From Nostoc linckia FACHB-104 (GTDB lineage Bacteria; Cyanobacteriota; Cyanobacteriia; Cyanobacteriales; Nostocaceae): 64,000 bases of DNA. The position numbers were made by a program, and so were the translations under genes. The notes under the pieces were generated by a model. That model ran no database searches, was not told the origin of the DNA, and saw nothing but the letters and a program-made list of their open reading frames with translations. Positions 16,938 to 24,833 of the stretch are shown one piece after another (position 1 is the stretch's first letter; every line of letters begins with the position of its first letter). The stretch lies in assembly GCF_014696615.1 (NCBI RefSeq), contig NZ_JACJQJ010000009.1:1-64000 (forward strand), written 5' to 3'.

Positions 16938-17009
16938 GCCCGTGTGGCTCAGTGGTAGAGCACACCCTTGGTAAGGGTGAGGTCACGAGTTCAATCCTCG
17001 TCACGGGCT
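16938..17009 (+). tRNA. trnT-GGU: tRNA-Thr (GGT)
   Basis: The acceptor GCCCGTG pairs with CACGGGC. Anticodon stem CACCC/GGGTG with loop TTGGTAA gives anticodon GGT at 16970-16972. D-loop AGTGGTAGAG and T-loop TTCAATC are normal. Discriminator T, no encoded CCA, unlike the neighbouring tRNA-Tyr. Confidence 0.95.
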
Positions 17010-17178
17010 TTTGATTTTATCTATATTCAATCAATATAAATCTAAGATTAAGACTTTAAGTAATTGTATTGTACTCAGATGTACAAAAGATAAATTCTTT
17101 ACTTATATTTTTATCTATGGCTTGACCAATGGGTGAAAATGCTGGGTATCAAATAGGCAATGTTGAAATAGGTAAAAT

Positions 17179-17658
17179 ATGAGCAAAAAATTAGTAGACG
17201 CAGTCAAGACTAATGATATTAACCTGGTAAAACAATTGATTGCTCAAGGTGCAGATGTCAACCAAACAGATAGTAGTGGTAATAGCTTGTTAATTGTGAG
17301 TTCTGCTAATGGTAATGCAGCAATGGTAAAGTTGCTAATAGATGCTGGCGCTGATATTAATGCTGTGGACTCAAGTATGAAAGCAACTGCATTACACGCT
17401 GCTGCTTATTTAAGGCATCCAGAGGTAATGCAGGTATTAGTTAATCATGGTATTGATATCGATGCTCAAGGCCCTTATAACGGCTACACTGCTTTACATG
17501 ATGCTGTTTGGCAAAATAATATCGAAGGTGTCAAAATTTTAGTGAAATCAGGGGCTAATTTAAATATTAAAGGGAACAACGGTGCTACACCGCTAGAATT
17601 AGCAACTCAGAGTAGGCATAAAGAGATTGTTGAAATTCTCAAAGCAGCTAGTTCTTAA
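17179..17658 (+). CDS. Ankyrin-repeat protein
   Basis: A 159-residue protein made almost entirely of about four and a half ankyrin repeats, each near 33 residues, with cores such as VNQTDSSGNSLLIVSSANGN, KATALHAAAYLRHPEVMQVL, NGYTALHDAVWQNNIEGVK and NGATPLELATQSRHKEIVE. Ankyrin repeats mediate protein-protein contacts; no catalytic domain, signal peptide or membrane span is seen, so it is cytosolic. The partner is unknown. ATG at 17179 with AGGTAAA upstream. Followed by a strong hairpin at 17698. Single gene. Confidence 0.9.
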   Translation: MSKKLVDAVKTNDINLVKQLIAQGADVNQTDSSGNSLLIVSSANGNAAMVKLLIDAGADINAVDSSMKATALHAAAYLRHPEVMQVLVNHGIDIDAQGPYNGYTALHDAVWQNNIEGVKILVKSGANLNIKGNNGATPLELATQSRHKEIVEILKAASS

Positions 17659-17697
17659 TTAAGCAATAACAAAATTCCTGTATTCCCTTATCAAAAA

Positions 17698-17735
17698 AAG
17701 TTTCAGCCAGGTTTTAAGGCCCTGACTGAAACTTA
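17698..17735. terminator. Hairpin terminator after ankyrin gene
   Basis: AAGTTTCAGCCAGG pairs with CCTGACTGAAACTT (one mismatch or bulge), located 40 bases after the stop and flanked by an A-run on the 5' side. Could work from either strand. Confidence 0.65.
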
Positions 17736-17860
17736 ATGGATTTTTAGAATCAAGATGATTAGTTTTTCTAGTTTATAACTCTTCAGTTTAATAAAACTTT
17801 CTATTGTGCAAATTTATTTGAAGTTTCTCAACTAGTTTATATGATAAATCATACTTATTG

Positions 17861-17901
17861 CCTTATGGAAAACTAACTATGAAAATGTTTCCATAAGGCA
17901 T
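17861..17901. repeat. Inverted repeat TGCCTTATGGAAA
   Basis: TGCCTTATGGAAA and TTTCCATAAGGCA pair perfectly around a 15-base loop, just after the stop of the leftward UBP gene. Possibly that gene's terminator. Confidence 0.65.
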
Positions 17902-17919
17902 ATATCTCAGTTACAAAAA

Positions 17920-18177
17920 TTATAAGAAAGTTTGATCTAGATAGCACCAACGCCAGTTTTCACCTCGTTCAAATGACTGTACTAAAGGATGATTAGTGGC
18001 ATGGAAATGCTTGGTAGCATGTTTGTTTTTCGAGGAATCACAGCAGCCGATATGTCCACAAGTGAGGCACATACGTAAATGTACCCAGCGATCGCCTGTT
18101 TTCAGGCATTCTTCACATCCTTGGGCACTGGGGGTAACGCTTTGAATTTGATCGGCATGATTGCAGTGTGAACTCAT
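17920..18177 (-). CDS. UBP-type zinc-finger protein
   Basis: An 85-residue stand-alone UBP zinc finger. Ligands are visible as CNH near the start, then CEEC, CLTCGHIGCC and HFHATNHPL, the Cys/His pattern of the ZnF-UBP domain that binds ubiquitin C-termini in eukaryotes. Bacterial single-domain copies have no known function. The frame extends 10 residues upstream to 18207, but the ATG at 18177 has GAGGT six bases before it and begins the domain, so it is chosen. Stands alone on its strand. Confidence 0.85.
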   Translation of the reverse strand: MSSHCNHADQIQSVTPSAQGCEECLKTGDRWVHLRMCLTCGHIGCCDSSKNKHATKHFHATNHPLVQSFERGENWRWCYLDQTFL

Positions 18178-18636
18178 AAATACCTCGGATTTACATGAGA
18201 TGGGCAAGCAGACTTAAAAGGTAATCGCCTATGGGAGATAGAAGGTGTTCAAATTAGCTAAATATAGCCATATATAGCTTTCTTAGAAATTACTTCCATA
18301 CTCCTTAATATCTGGTTAAGGATGTGATTATTCTGGTTATGGTTGTGAAAGATATATACAGCTGATGAGCCAAACTATTTTGCATAATCTGAATGATTAT
18401 GATTTTATCGATTAATGGTATATTTCAAAACTTATGATAAAAATCGTAAAATACTTTAATGTGAATTATATTTCATATACAAAAATTACATAGAAAGTAT
18501 AGTAACTCCGAAATTACGTCTATCAGAAGATTGTGCAATCGGTGAATTATAACTAAAGCTGCCTGGTAATTAGCCAAGACTTTAGTACTATAAACAAGGG
18601 CAAAGTGCTGACTACAAACTGATTTAGCTATTACAG
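18178..18636. other. AT-rich intergenic gap
   Basis: Between divergent genes; no gene, repeat or clear promoter is recognised. Confidence 0.5.
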
Positions 18637-18831
18637 ATGATTAAACTTGACCAATTTTTAAAGTTAATAGGCATAGCCTCAACTGGAGGGCAAGCAAAAC
18701 TGATAATTCTTGATGGTGATGTAAAAGTTAATGGCATAATTGAAACCAGACGAGGACGAAAATTATTCTCAGGCGATCAAGTAACGGTAGCAGGGCAAAC
18801 TTTTCAGGTTGGGGATGTAATTAATGAGTAG
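18637..18831 (+). CDS. Small S4-domain RNA-binding protein
   Basis: A 64-residue S4-like RNA-binding protein of the YbcJ/YaaA-like type. The whole sequence is the S4 fold: LDQFLKLIGIASTGGQAKLI, then DGDVKVNGIIETRRGRKL, then GDQVTVAGQTFQV. S4 domains bind structured RNA, often rRNA or stem-loops. Cytosolic, no fused domain. Start ATG 18637; the ribosome binding site is weak. No operon partner. Confidence 0.88.
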   Translation: MIKLDQFLKLIGIASTGGQAKLIILDGDVKVNGIIETRRGRKLFSGDQVTVAGQTFQVGDVINE

Positions 18832-19154
18832 TTGTTATGAATTTGGTAATGGGTAATTGGTAATTGGTAAGAGGCTATTTATAAAGTAAATATTAAGTAG
18901 GGTGTGTTACGGTTGTGCAAGGATTTCGGACTTAGAGACAATGAAATTTAGCCGTAACGCACCATCTTTATCGATGCGTTACGCTATCGCTAACGCATCC
19001 TACAATTTAAGGTTTACTTTATAAATTATCTCTAATTGGTAATTGAGGAGTATAGAGAAAAGAATAATGAATGATGAACGCTAAATGATGGCAGTTGAGC
19101 CACTTGGGGAAACCCCAAGACCTCCCCAATGCCCAATTCCCCACCGCCAATACC
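18832..19154. other. Intergenic gap with an inverted-repeat element
   Basis: Holds a short GGTAATTGGTAATT-like repeat and the 150-bp element at 18877-19026; no gene seen. Confidence 0.6.
18877..19026. repeat. MITE-like element with 14-bp perfect terminal repeats
   Basis: Starts ATTTATAAAGTAAA and ends with its exact reverse complement TTTACTTTATAAAT. Inside are further inverted segments (GTGTTACGG and CCGTAACGCAC; GATGCGTTACG and CTAACGCATC). 150 bp, no coding capacity. Confidence 0.75.
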
Positions 19155-20288
19155 TTATACAACCCAATCTACTGCCTGTGCTTCAGTAATATCGGGTACG
19201 TCAAGGCGATTTTTCAACCGATAAAGTACTTTTTCTGGAACTTTGGCAGTGCGATCGCAGTTTCTCCGTAAGAGTTCTTCCCAAGATGTTTCTAAGTAAA
19301 CAATGCGAATCCGACCTTGATAATTAGCAAATATCCTTATTAGCATCCCCCGTAATTGGCGGCTAAGGTTGGTGGCATTCCACACAAAGGATTGTCCATT
19401 TCGCATATATTCTTTGGCTAAGGCTTTAGCTGCATTCGCTATTACACCTTGGTCGTCTTCTGGATCAATTCCCATTTGCTGACGCAGTTTATCGAGGGAA
19501 ATTACCTCCCAGTCGGGGAGATTTTCTTTAATCCAAGTATCTTTTCCCGAACCCGGTAATCCTGACATTATCACCACCTGAAAGCGAGTATCATCGTATG
19601 CTTCATAATCTGGGTTACCATTTTCTTTTTGAAAATAAATAAACCGACTATGTGCTGATGGAAATTGTCGCGGTTGGTCAAAGCAGTGATTTTCTTGGCA
19701 AAATTCGCGGAAAAACTCGATACGTTCAAGTAATTGCGCTTGGTCATTGCAGTATCGCCCGCGCACATCTGCTTCTGCAAGCATTGCCAGCATATCGCAG
19801 CGAATAATTTGGCTAGCTTTGATCACTGCCCGTTCTGGGTTGGACTTATCCCAAAACCATAGGGGTAAACTACCATATTTCACTAAAGAAGCGATCGCCT
19901 CCCGTTCTTTAAATGGTACTTGCAAATCCCAAAGAATCTGCTGTGCCATTTTTGCGCCTTGAACTACGTGACCTTTCGAGGATATAGTGCCATCTTCTGC
20001 AATTTCCGTAGCGGCAGGTTTTGCGACATCATGCAGTAAAGCTGCGGCAAATAATACCGAACGCTCCTTAGCTGGTAATGCTCGCCATTGAGGTAAAGCT
20101 ACTAATGCTTCACATACCAATTTAGTATGAATAAGAACATCGCCTTCAGCATGATAGCGCGGATCTTGGGGACAATTAGCAAGCGATCGCAACCAATCAA
20201 ATTCTGCTTCCAGCGCCGACCAATTAATCGACCAATCAGTTTCGCTGGGACAATAAGGAAAAGACCAATCTTGACTAGAGGAACTCAT
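19155..20288 (-). CDS. HD-domain / polynucleotide kinase fusion (HD-Pnk-like RNA end-healing enzyme)
   Basis: A 377-residue two-domain protein. Residues 40-180 form an HD phosphohydrolase: H54, the HD pair H86-D87 in LLHDVAKP, and D174 in AEADVRGR. Residues 235-377 form a P-loop kinase with GLPGSGKDT (243-251), SLDK (264-267) and NATNLSR (304-310), as in T4 Pnk-type 5'-kinases. The known HD-Pnk enzyme from Runella combines a 2',3'-phosphoesterase HD domain with a 5'-OH kinase. The ATG at 20288 begins the conserved part; the frame continues 25 hydrophobic residues upstream, judged non-coding. It lies 75 bases after an RNA ligase gene, so together they can heal and seal RNA. Confidence 0.82.
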   Translation of the reverse strand: MSSSSQDWSFPYCPSETDWSINWSALEAEFDWLRSLANCPQDPRYHAEGDVLIHTKLVCEALVALPQWRALPAKERSVLFAAALLHDVAKPAATEIAEDGTISSKGHVVQGAKMAQQILWDLQVPFKEREAIASLVKYGSLPLWFWDKSNPERAVIKASQIIRCDMLAMLAEADVRGRYCNDQAQLLERIEFFREFCQENHCFDQPRQFPSAHSRFIYFQKENGNPDYEAYDDTRFQVVIMSGLPGSGKDTWIKENLPDWEVISLDKLRQQMGIDPEDDQGVIANAAKALAKEYMRNGQSFVWNATNLSRQLRGMLIRIFANYQGRIRIVYLETSWEELLRRNCDRTAKVPEKVLYRLKNRLDVPDITEAQAVDWVV

Positions 20289-20363
20289 AAGTTTTACGCC
20301 TTGAATAATTAAGGATGCAAGGGAGATGAGGGAGATGATAAATGACAAATGACCAATGCCCAA

Positions 20364-21149
20364 CTACCCAAACAAATCTGCATCAAAACGCAGAATATTA
20401 GGTATGATTGGGCGATTGAGCCAATGCCCATCGGATTCTTGAATAGTGGTTAAAAAGCTGGAACGCACGTATTTATAACGCGCAATTACTGTATCTTCTG
20501 GTTCAACTTTGATGTATAAACCTTCCATCAACGAACTTTGGTCAGTTTGTTTCAGGGAACGTTCCACATCCAGTCCCCTTTCCTGACAAAGTTGGCGGAA
20601 AGTTTGCAAATATGCGGGGGTTTGATAATGTGACTCACCCAGCAAGCCAATCATTTGTTTGTAGGATTGAAGCTTACCTGAAAACAGCACAGGTACAGAA
20701 CATAAAGGCAATCCAGCTAGTAACTGCTGACGGCTTTTGGTGCTGAGGAATACTTGTTTTTCTAAATCTAGTACGTCGTATTCTAAAAAGTAGTGAGGTA
20801 AGGCATCATAAAAAACCGTGTGCTTGGCATATAGCCATTCTCCAAACAGAATATAGCGACTTCCCAATACTTGCCAAAAAGCTAAAGCGTGAGTATGCGC
20901 CCACTGTTTAAACAAATTGAAGTGCTTTTCTCGCGCCCCACCTGTTAAATAGTGTCCTCGACTTTGCAGTCGGATTTGGCTATCAGCAGCAAAACTAATG
21001 GCTGCATTAGCACCATCAACTTTTTCTTCAACAACTACATACTGTTCTTTGAGTGCATCAAAGGGAAGACTTTCTAGGTCTTCATCCCCAGGTTGCAACC
21101 GCGAACCCTGAATGTGATGGGTACGCGGATATTTATAGATTTGTTCCAT
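20364..21149 (-). CDS. ATP-dependent RNA ligase (Rnl-type)
   Basis: A 261-residue nucleotidyl-transferase ligase that joins RNA ends through a ligase-AMP intermediate. Motif I is VEEKVDGANAAIS with nucleophile K43; motif III region LFGEWLYAKHTVFY (101-114), motif IV EGLYIKVE (209-216), and motif V ARYKYVRSSF (223-232) are in order. The C-terminal about 30 residues are short, so the protein is close to a minimal adenylyltransferase domain. ATG at 21149 has AAGG nine to ten bases upstream and starts the domain; the frame extends 24 residues further up. First gene of the pair with the HD-Pnk gene. Likely role: RNA repair. Confidence 0.85.
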   Translation of the reverse strand: MEQIYKYPRTHHIQGSRLQPGDEDLESLPFDALKEQYVVVEEKVDGANAAISFAADSQIRLQSRGHYLTGGAREKHFNLFKQWAHTHALAFWQVLGSRYILFGEWLYAKHTVFYDALPHYFLEYDVLDLEKQVFLSTKSRQQLLAGLPLCSVPVLFSGKLQSYKQMIGLLGESHYQTPAYLQTFRQLCQERGLDVERSLKQTDQSSLMEGLYIKVEPEDTVIARYKYVRSSFLTTIQESDGHWLNRPIIPNILRFDADLFG

Positions 21150-21523
21150 GACTTTTCTACCTTGGTGACAGCAATCAAATAATTGCGTGGCGAACTGCAA
21201 CGAATCAGCAATTTTTCTCAAGGGGAGAATCAGGAATTGCTAGCATTCGCCATTGAAGTGAATTTGATTGAGACCAGGGACTACATATGCCGTTACCGTA
21301 GTTTTCTAAGATTAGTACTTTTATAGTATATATGCTCCACAAGCTGAAGCAATGTTTCCGGAAGCGAGCATTTAGAAACCCGACTTTTTGAAAAAGTCGG
21401 GTTTCTGGTCAGCAAGTTTTGCTTAAGTAAGTGGTATTTCAACCTATATATACTGAGAGTTTGGCAAACCACATCAGATTGCGATCGCATATGGATTTTT
21501 ATAAATTTAAAATAGAAATAATT
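21150..21523. other. Intergenic gap with a perfect hairpin
   Basis: Only the hairpin at 21374-21406 is notable; the small open frame over it is spurious. Confidence 0.55.
21374..21406. repeat. Perfect 16-bp hairpin AGAAACCCGACTTTTT
   Basis: AGAAACCCGACTTTTT and its exact complement with one base between. This is the type of dispersed palindrome common in Nostocales; a partial relative with AAAAAGTCGGG occurs at 47995-48007. It could terminate either flanking gene. Confidence 0.75.
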
Positions 21524-22216
21524 CTAAAAAGCACCGTCTTTCTTAAAGACAACTTTGAGAGTTTTAATAATTAAAACAATGTCATAAGCGATAGACCACT
21601 TACGTTGGTAGTCAATATCCATACTAAAAATATCTTCAAAGTCTTTAATTTGAGAACGCCCATTAGCTTGCCATTCTCCAGTCATACCAGGTTTGACATT
21701 TAAACGTTGCCAGTGGTGACTTGAGTAATGTATCACTTCATCAGGAGTGGGAGGACGTGTACCGACGAGGCTCATTTCTCCGAGCAGTACGTTCCAAAAC
21801 TGAGGGAGTTCATCTAGACTAGTGCGACGGAGAAATTTCCCTACCCTCGTAATCCGCGGGTCATTCTCATTTTTAAAAATATGCTTGTTTTGAGCTTCGT
21901 TATTAACAAGATGCTTGAGTTTTTCCGCACCAACTACCATAGAACGAAATTTCCAAATTCGGAAAGAACGCCCATTCAGCCCACAGCGAATTTGACTATA
22001 GAATATAGGGCCAGGATTATCTAATTGAATGGCTATAGCTACCGGAATCAAAATAAATGCCATAATCCCTAGTCCTATCACAGCACCTAAGATGTCAATT
22101 ACCCTTTTCGCTTTGCTATTAACAGAAGGATGAATTGGGAATTGAGGAACATGGGCAATATAGGCACTATTCACAACTTGTATGTCAATTGGCTGCGAAT
22201 TAGAGGGTTTAGACAT
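21524..22216 (-). CDS. Initiating sugar transferase (WcaJ/WbaP-type polyprenyl glycosylphosphotransferase)
   Basis: A 230-residue member of the bacterial sugar transferase family that loads the first sugar-phosphate on undecaprenyl-phosphate. It has a hydrophobic N-terminal segment (DILGAVIGLGIMAFIL), the motif GPIFYSQIRCG, WKFRSM, the catalytic RRTSLDELPQFWNV and LVGTRPPTPDEV, then GMTGEWQANGRS. Short form without the extra N-terminal membrane domain, so anchored by a re-entrant helix. The frame starts with TTG at 22237; the ATG at 22216 is preferred. It begins an exopolysaccharide locus. Confidence 0.92.
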   Translation of the reverse strand: MSKPSNSQPIDIQVVNSAYIAHVPQFPIHPSVNSKAKRVIDILGAVIGLGIMAFILIPVAIAIQLDNPGPIFYSQIRCGLNGRSFRIWKFRSMVVGAEKLKHLVNNEAQNKHIFKNENDPRITRVGKFLRRTSLDELPQFWNVLLGEMSLVGTRPPTPDEVIHYSSHHWQRLNVKPGMTGEWQANGRSQIKDFEDIFSMDIDYQRKWSIAYDIVLIIKTLKVVFKKDGAF

Positions 22217-22313
22217 GGTAATTAAAGGTGCAGTCAATCAGTATTGAAAGCCAGGAGTATAGATAATAATTTTGGTGAATATTCAAGTCCATTTAATTTG
22301 TCTTGTTGGACTT

Positions 22314-23201
22314 TTATTTACTGCTCTGTTCTTCGCTAGGTGTCATTTGATAAATATTAAACTTTTGTTGCAATATTAACCATAAAAAAGGTAAATCTTC
22401 TATTAAATATCTTTTCCATAATCTTTGTGGTTCACAGAACATTCTATATAACCATTCAAAACCTAAATTACTAATAAATTCTGGCGCTCTTTGGATATTT
22501 CCAGCTTCAAAGTCAATTGTTGCGCCTATGGCTAAAAATATCTTGATATTGGGCAATTGCTCTTTATATTTATAGATCCATTTTTCTTGTTTAGGCGCAC
22601 CTAAACCGACTGCTAAAACAGTTGCTCCTGAATCATTAATTAATTTCACTATCCTTTTACATTCTTGTTCATTTTTTTCAAACCCAAAAGTTGGTGAATA
22701 GTTACCTACAATAATATTGTGGCGGACTTTAGTATTGATTTTCTCTTGAGCCTTAGCTGCTACACCTTTGGCTGCACCCAGTAAAAAAATTTTGATTTGC
22801 TCATTTTTTTTGTGGAAATTGTAAAAGGCGGGAAAGAAATCAGAACCAGAGATTTTTTCTTTGATGGGATTACCTAAAAATCTAGAAGCATAAATTAGAA
22901 TTTGACTATCACAGAGTTTATAGTCAGCGCTACTATATGCTTCTAAAAACTCCCGATCGCGTTGCAATTTCATTACATGATCGACATTAGGTGTAAATAC
23001 AATACCTTTCTCAAGTCTTTCTAAAACCTCTGTTCTGAGTAAGTTATCAATTTCAATATTTAAAACATTAACTTTGTCTGTAAATTCCTGAGCTATCGCA
23101 TGACGATAACGTTGGAAAGATTTCCTGATAAAGAGTTTGATTTTTCTAGAAAAGAAAATACTCCCAAAACGAGGAGTGAGAAAACTCATTCGGTTTGCCA
23201 T
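22314..23201 (-). CDS. WecG/TagA/CpsF-family glycosyltransferase
   Basis: A 295-residue transferase that adds the second sugar (often ManNAc or ManNAcA-type) onto the lipid-linked sugar. Key motifs are FTPNVDHVMKLQRD (residues 69-82), CDSQILIYASRFLG, GSDFFPAF, and GLGAPKQEKWIY. The N-terminal about 35 residues are basic and may associate with the membrane. The gene immediately precedes the initiating sugar transferase gene on the same strand (97-base gap), so both probably start one polysaccharide unit. ATG start at 23201. Confidence 0.9.
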   Translation of the reverse strand: MANRMSFLTPRFGSIFFSRKIKLFIRKSFQRYRHAIAQEFTDKVNVLNIEIDNLLRTEVLERLEKGIVFTPNVDHVMKLQRDREFLEAYSSADYKLCDSQILIYASRFLGNPIKEKISGSDFFPAFYNFHKKNEQIKIFLLGAAKGVAAKAQEKINTKVRHNIIVGNYSPTFGFEKNEQECKRIVKLINDSGATVLAVGLGAPKQEKWIYKYKEQLPNIKIFLAIGATIDFEAGNIQRAPEFISNLGFEWLYRMFCEPQRLWKRYLIEDLPFLWLILQQKFNIYQMTPSEEQSSK

Positions 23202-23834
23202 ATATTTTGAAGCCCATTATTGAAATTTGGTAAATGCTGGGGCGTTGTACTATCAGCACAATGTACACACCGCTTGATGCTGGGTTAAAACAAACCTCTT
23301 TACTTGCTTGTCATACAAGGAATGCCATAGGGCGAAATCTATCAAGCCCTTGAAAATATTTGCATTACAAGCTTATGCATCAACAAATAAGAGCTTTGAT
23401 GTAACCAGAGATTTTATTTATTTGATATGCGTACAGTCTCCTCTGCTCATATCAATATAAAAAACTATCTAACGGCTATTTAAGCTCTCATCAATACAGC
23501 ATTCTCATGAGCCAATAAGATTATCCACATAGCTATCCGCTTGGTTGTAGCGTACAGATAGCTGAAACTTCATAATAAATTCATCTATATAAAGTAGATT
23601 AAAAATCTGGGATTCTAGCGGTAAACTAGCTAAAAATATACAGATAGCATAAATGATTACAAGAATGCTATATTTAAACGTTGTTTATAGCTAATAATTA
23701 ATGAATTAAAGATTACTATTGTCTTTAATGAAGAGGGTAATAATGCAAGCTATATAATTTTTGAAACCCTGAAACATTTTTGCGATCTCTATCATCTCTA
23801 GCTGTATTATCCTCTCAATCATTCGGTCGTTGTC
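23202..23834. other. Intergenic region between divergent genes
   Basis: AT-rich; presumably carries the promoters for the leftward sugar transferase operon and the small rightward gene. No palindromes or repeats seen. Confidence 0.5.
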
Positions 23835-24134
23835 ATGGAAAGACCTCGCGTTATGGTCATTGGTAGCAAAGTCACTACGGTGCAACGTGTCAGCCGCTAC
23901 TGTATGAAAAAGGATTTAGAAGTGTTCCCTTACTATGGTGTTCCTCTCAATGAAGAGATAACTCTGTTCAATCCCCATGTTTTTGTACTCTGTCAACCTC
24001 TACCTGAAGGCTTCGTGTCATGTATAGACCAACCTTACATTTTGTGGTCAGAGCAAGCTATTGATGGGGATAGAACCAATGTTAGATCCCCATCAGAATT
24101 GTCTATACGCTTGCAAGAACTCCTCCAAATTTAA
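23835..24134 (+). CDS. Small conserved hypothetical protein beside a response regulator
   Basis: A 99-residue protein that I do not recognise. The pattern PRVMVIGSK, FNPHVFVLCQPLP and SPSELSIRLQELL resembles an alternating strand/helix receiver-like or Rossmann-like half-domain, but the acidic pocket of receivers is missing. The 3' end overlaps that of the convergent response regulator by four bases (24131-24134), so the two mRNAs may be antisense at their ends. No signal peptide or membrane span. Confidence 0.6.
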   Translation: MERPRVMVIGSKVTTVQRVSRYCMKKDLEVFPYYGVPLNEEITLFNPHVFVLCQPLPEGFVSCIDQPYILWSEQAIDGDRTNVRSPSELSIRLQELLQI

Positions 24135-24808
24135 ATTAATCCTTCTCTGATAGCAATTGCAGCTGCTTGAACGCGATCGTCTACGCTGAGTTTATTTAGG
24201 ATCATACGTACATAGGACTTCACTGTTCCTAGTGACAGGTATAACTCATCAGCAATGCTTTGGTTGGAATAGCCATCAGCAATTAGTTTTAAAATTTCCC
24301 GTTCCCGATTGCTGAGGACTGGCTGTTGCGCTGTTTCAGAAATAGCCACTTTGTGGGCAACTACCACAGGCCTAAGCATTCGGGACACTTTTTGCGCTAT
24401 CTGTGGGTCTAAATAAGCACCACCTTGGAGAATTAATTGAATCACTACAATTAATTGCTCCCATTCAATACTCTTTAAACAGTAACCATCTGCGCCAGCC
24501 GCCAGCATTCCCATCACCTGGGTATCATGGTCGAATGCGCTCAAGGCCAGAATGCGGATATTAGGGCGATCGCTTTTGATTTGCTGTGTAGCTGTGATGC
24601 CATCCATAACTGGCATATCAATGTCCATTAAAATCACATCTGGCTGGAGTTTTATCGCTAGTTCTATTGCCTTTTTGCCGTCTGTAGCCTCTCCAACGAC
24701 ATCAAACCCAGGTTCTATAGTAAATTGGCCTTTCATCCCTCGGCGTACCAAAGCATGATCGTCTACTAATAAAATCCGTACGTTTTTTTGTTCGTCACTC
24801 TCAGACAT
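24131..24808 (-). CDS. NarL/FixJ-type response regulator
   Basis: A 225-residue regulator with a receiver domain (DDHALVRRG, phospho-acceptor Asp in ILMDIDMPVMDG, ALSAFDHD, KSIEWEQL) and a C-terminal LuxR-type HTH (LSNREREILKLIADGYS, ... LGTVKSYVRMILNKL). Presumably it is phosphorylated by the histidine kinase encoded directly upstream (gap of 25 bases). The frame could start at 24916, but the ATG at 24808 has AGGA and begins the receiver. The target genes are unknown; the pair sits between polysaccharide genes and may regulate them. Confidence 0.93.
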   Translation of the reverse strand: MSESDEQKNVRILLVDDHALVRRGMKGQFTIEPGFDVVGEATDGKKAIELAIKLQPDVILMDIDMPVMDGITATQQIKSDRPNIRILALSAFDHDTQVMGMLAAGADGYCLKSIEWEQLIVVIQLILQGGAYLDPQIAQKVSRMLRPVVVAHKVAISETAQQPVLSNREREILKLIADGYSNQSIADELYLSLGTVKSYVRMILNKLSVDDRVQAAAIAIREGLI

Positions 24809-24833
24809 GATTCCTGTTCCTACACTTTTAACA

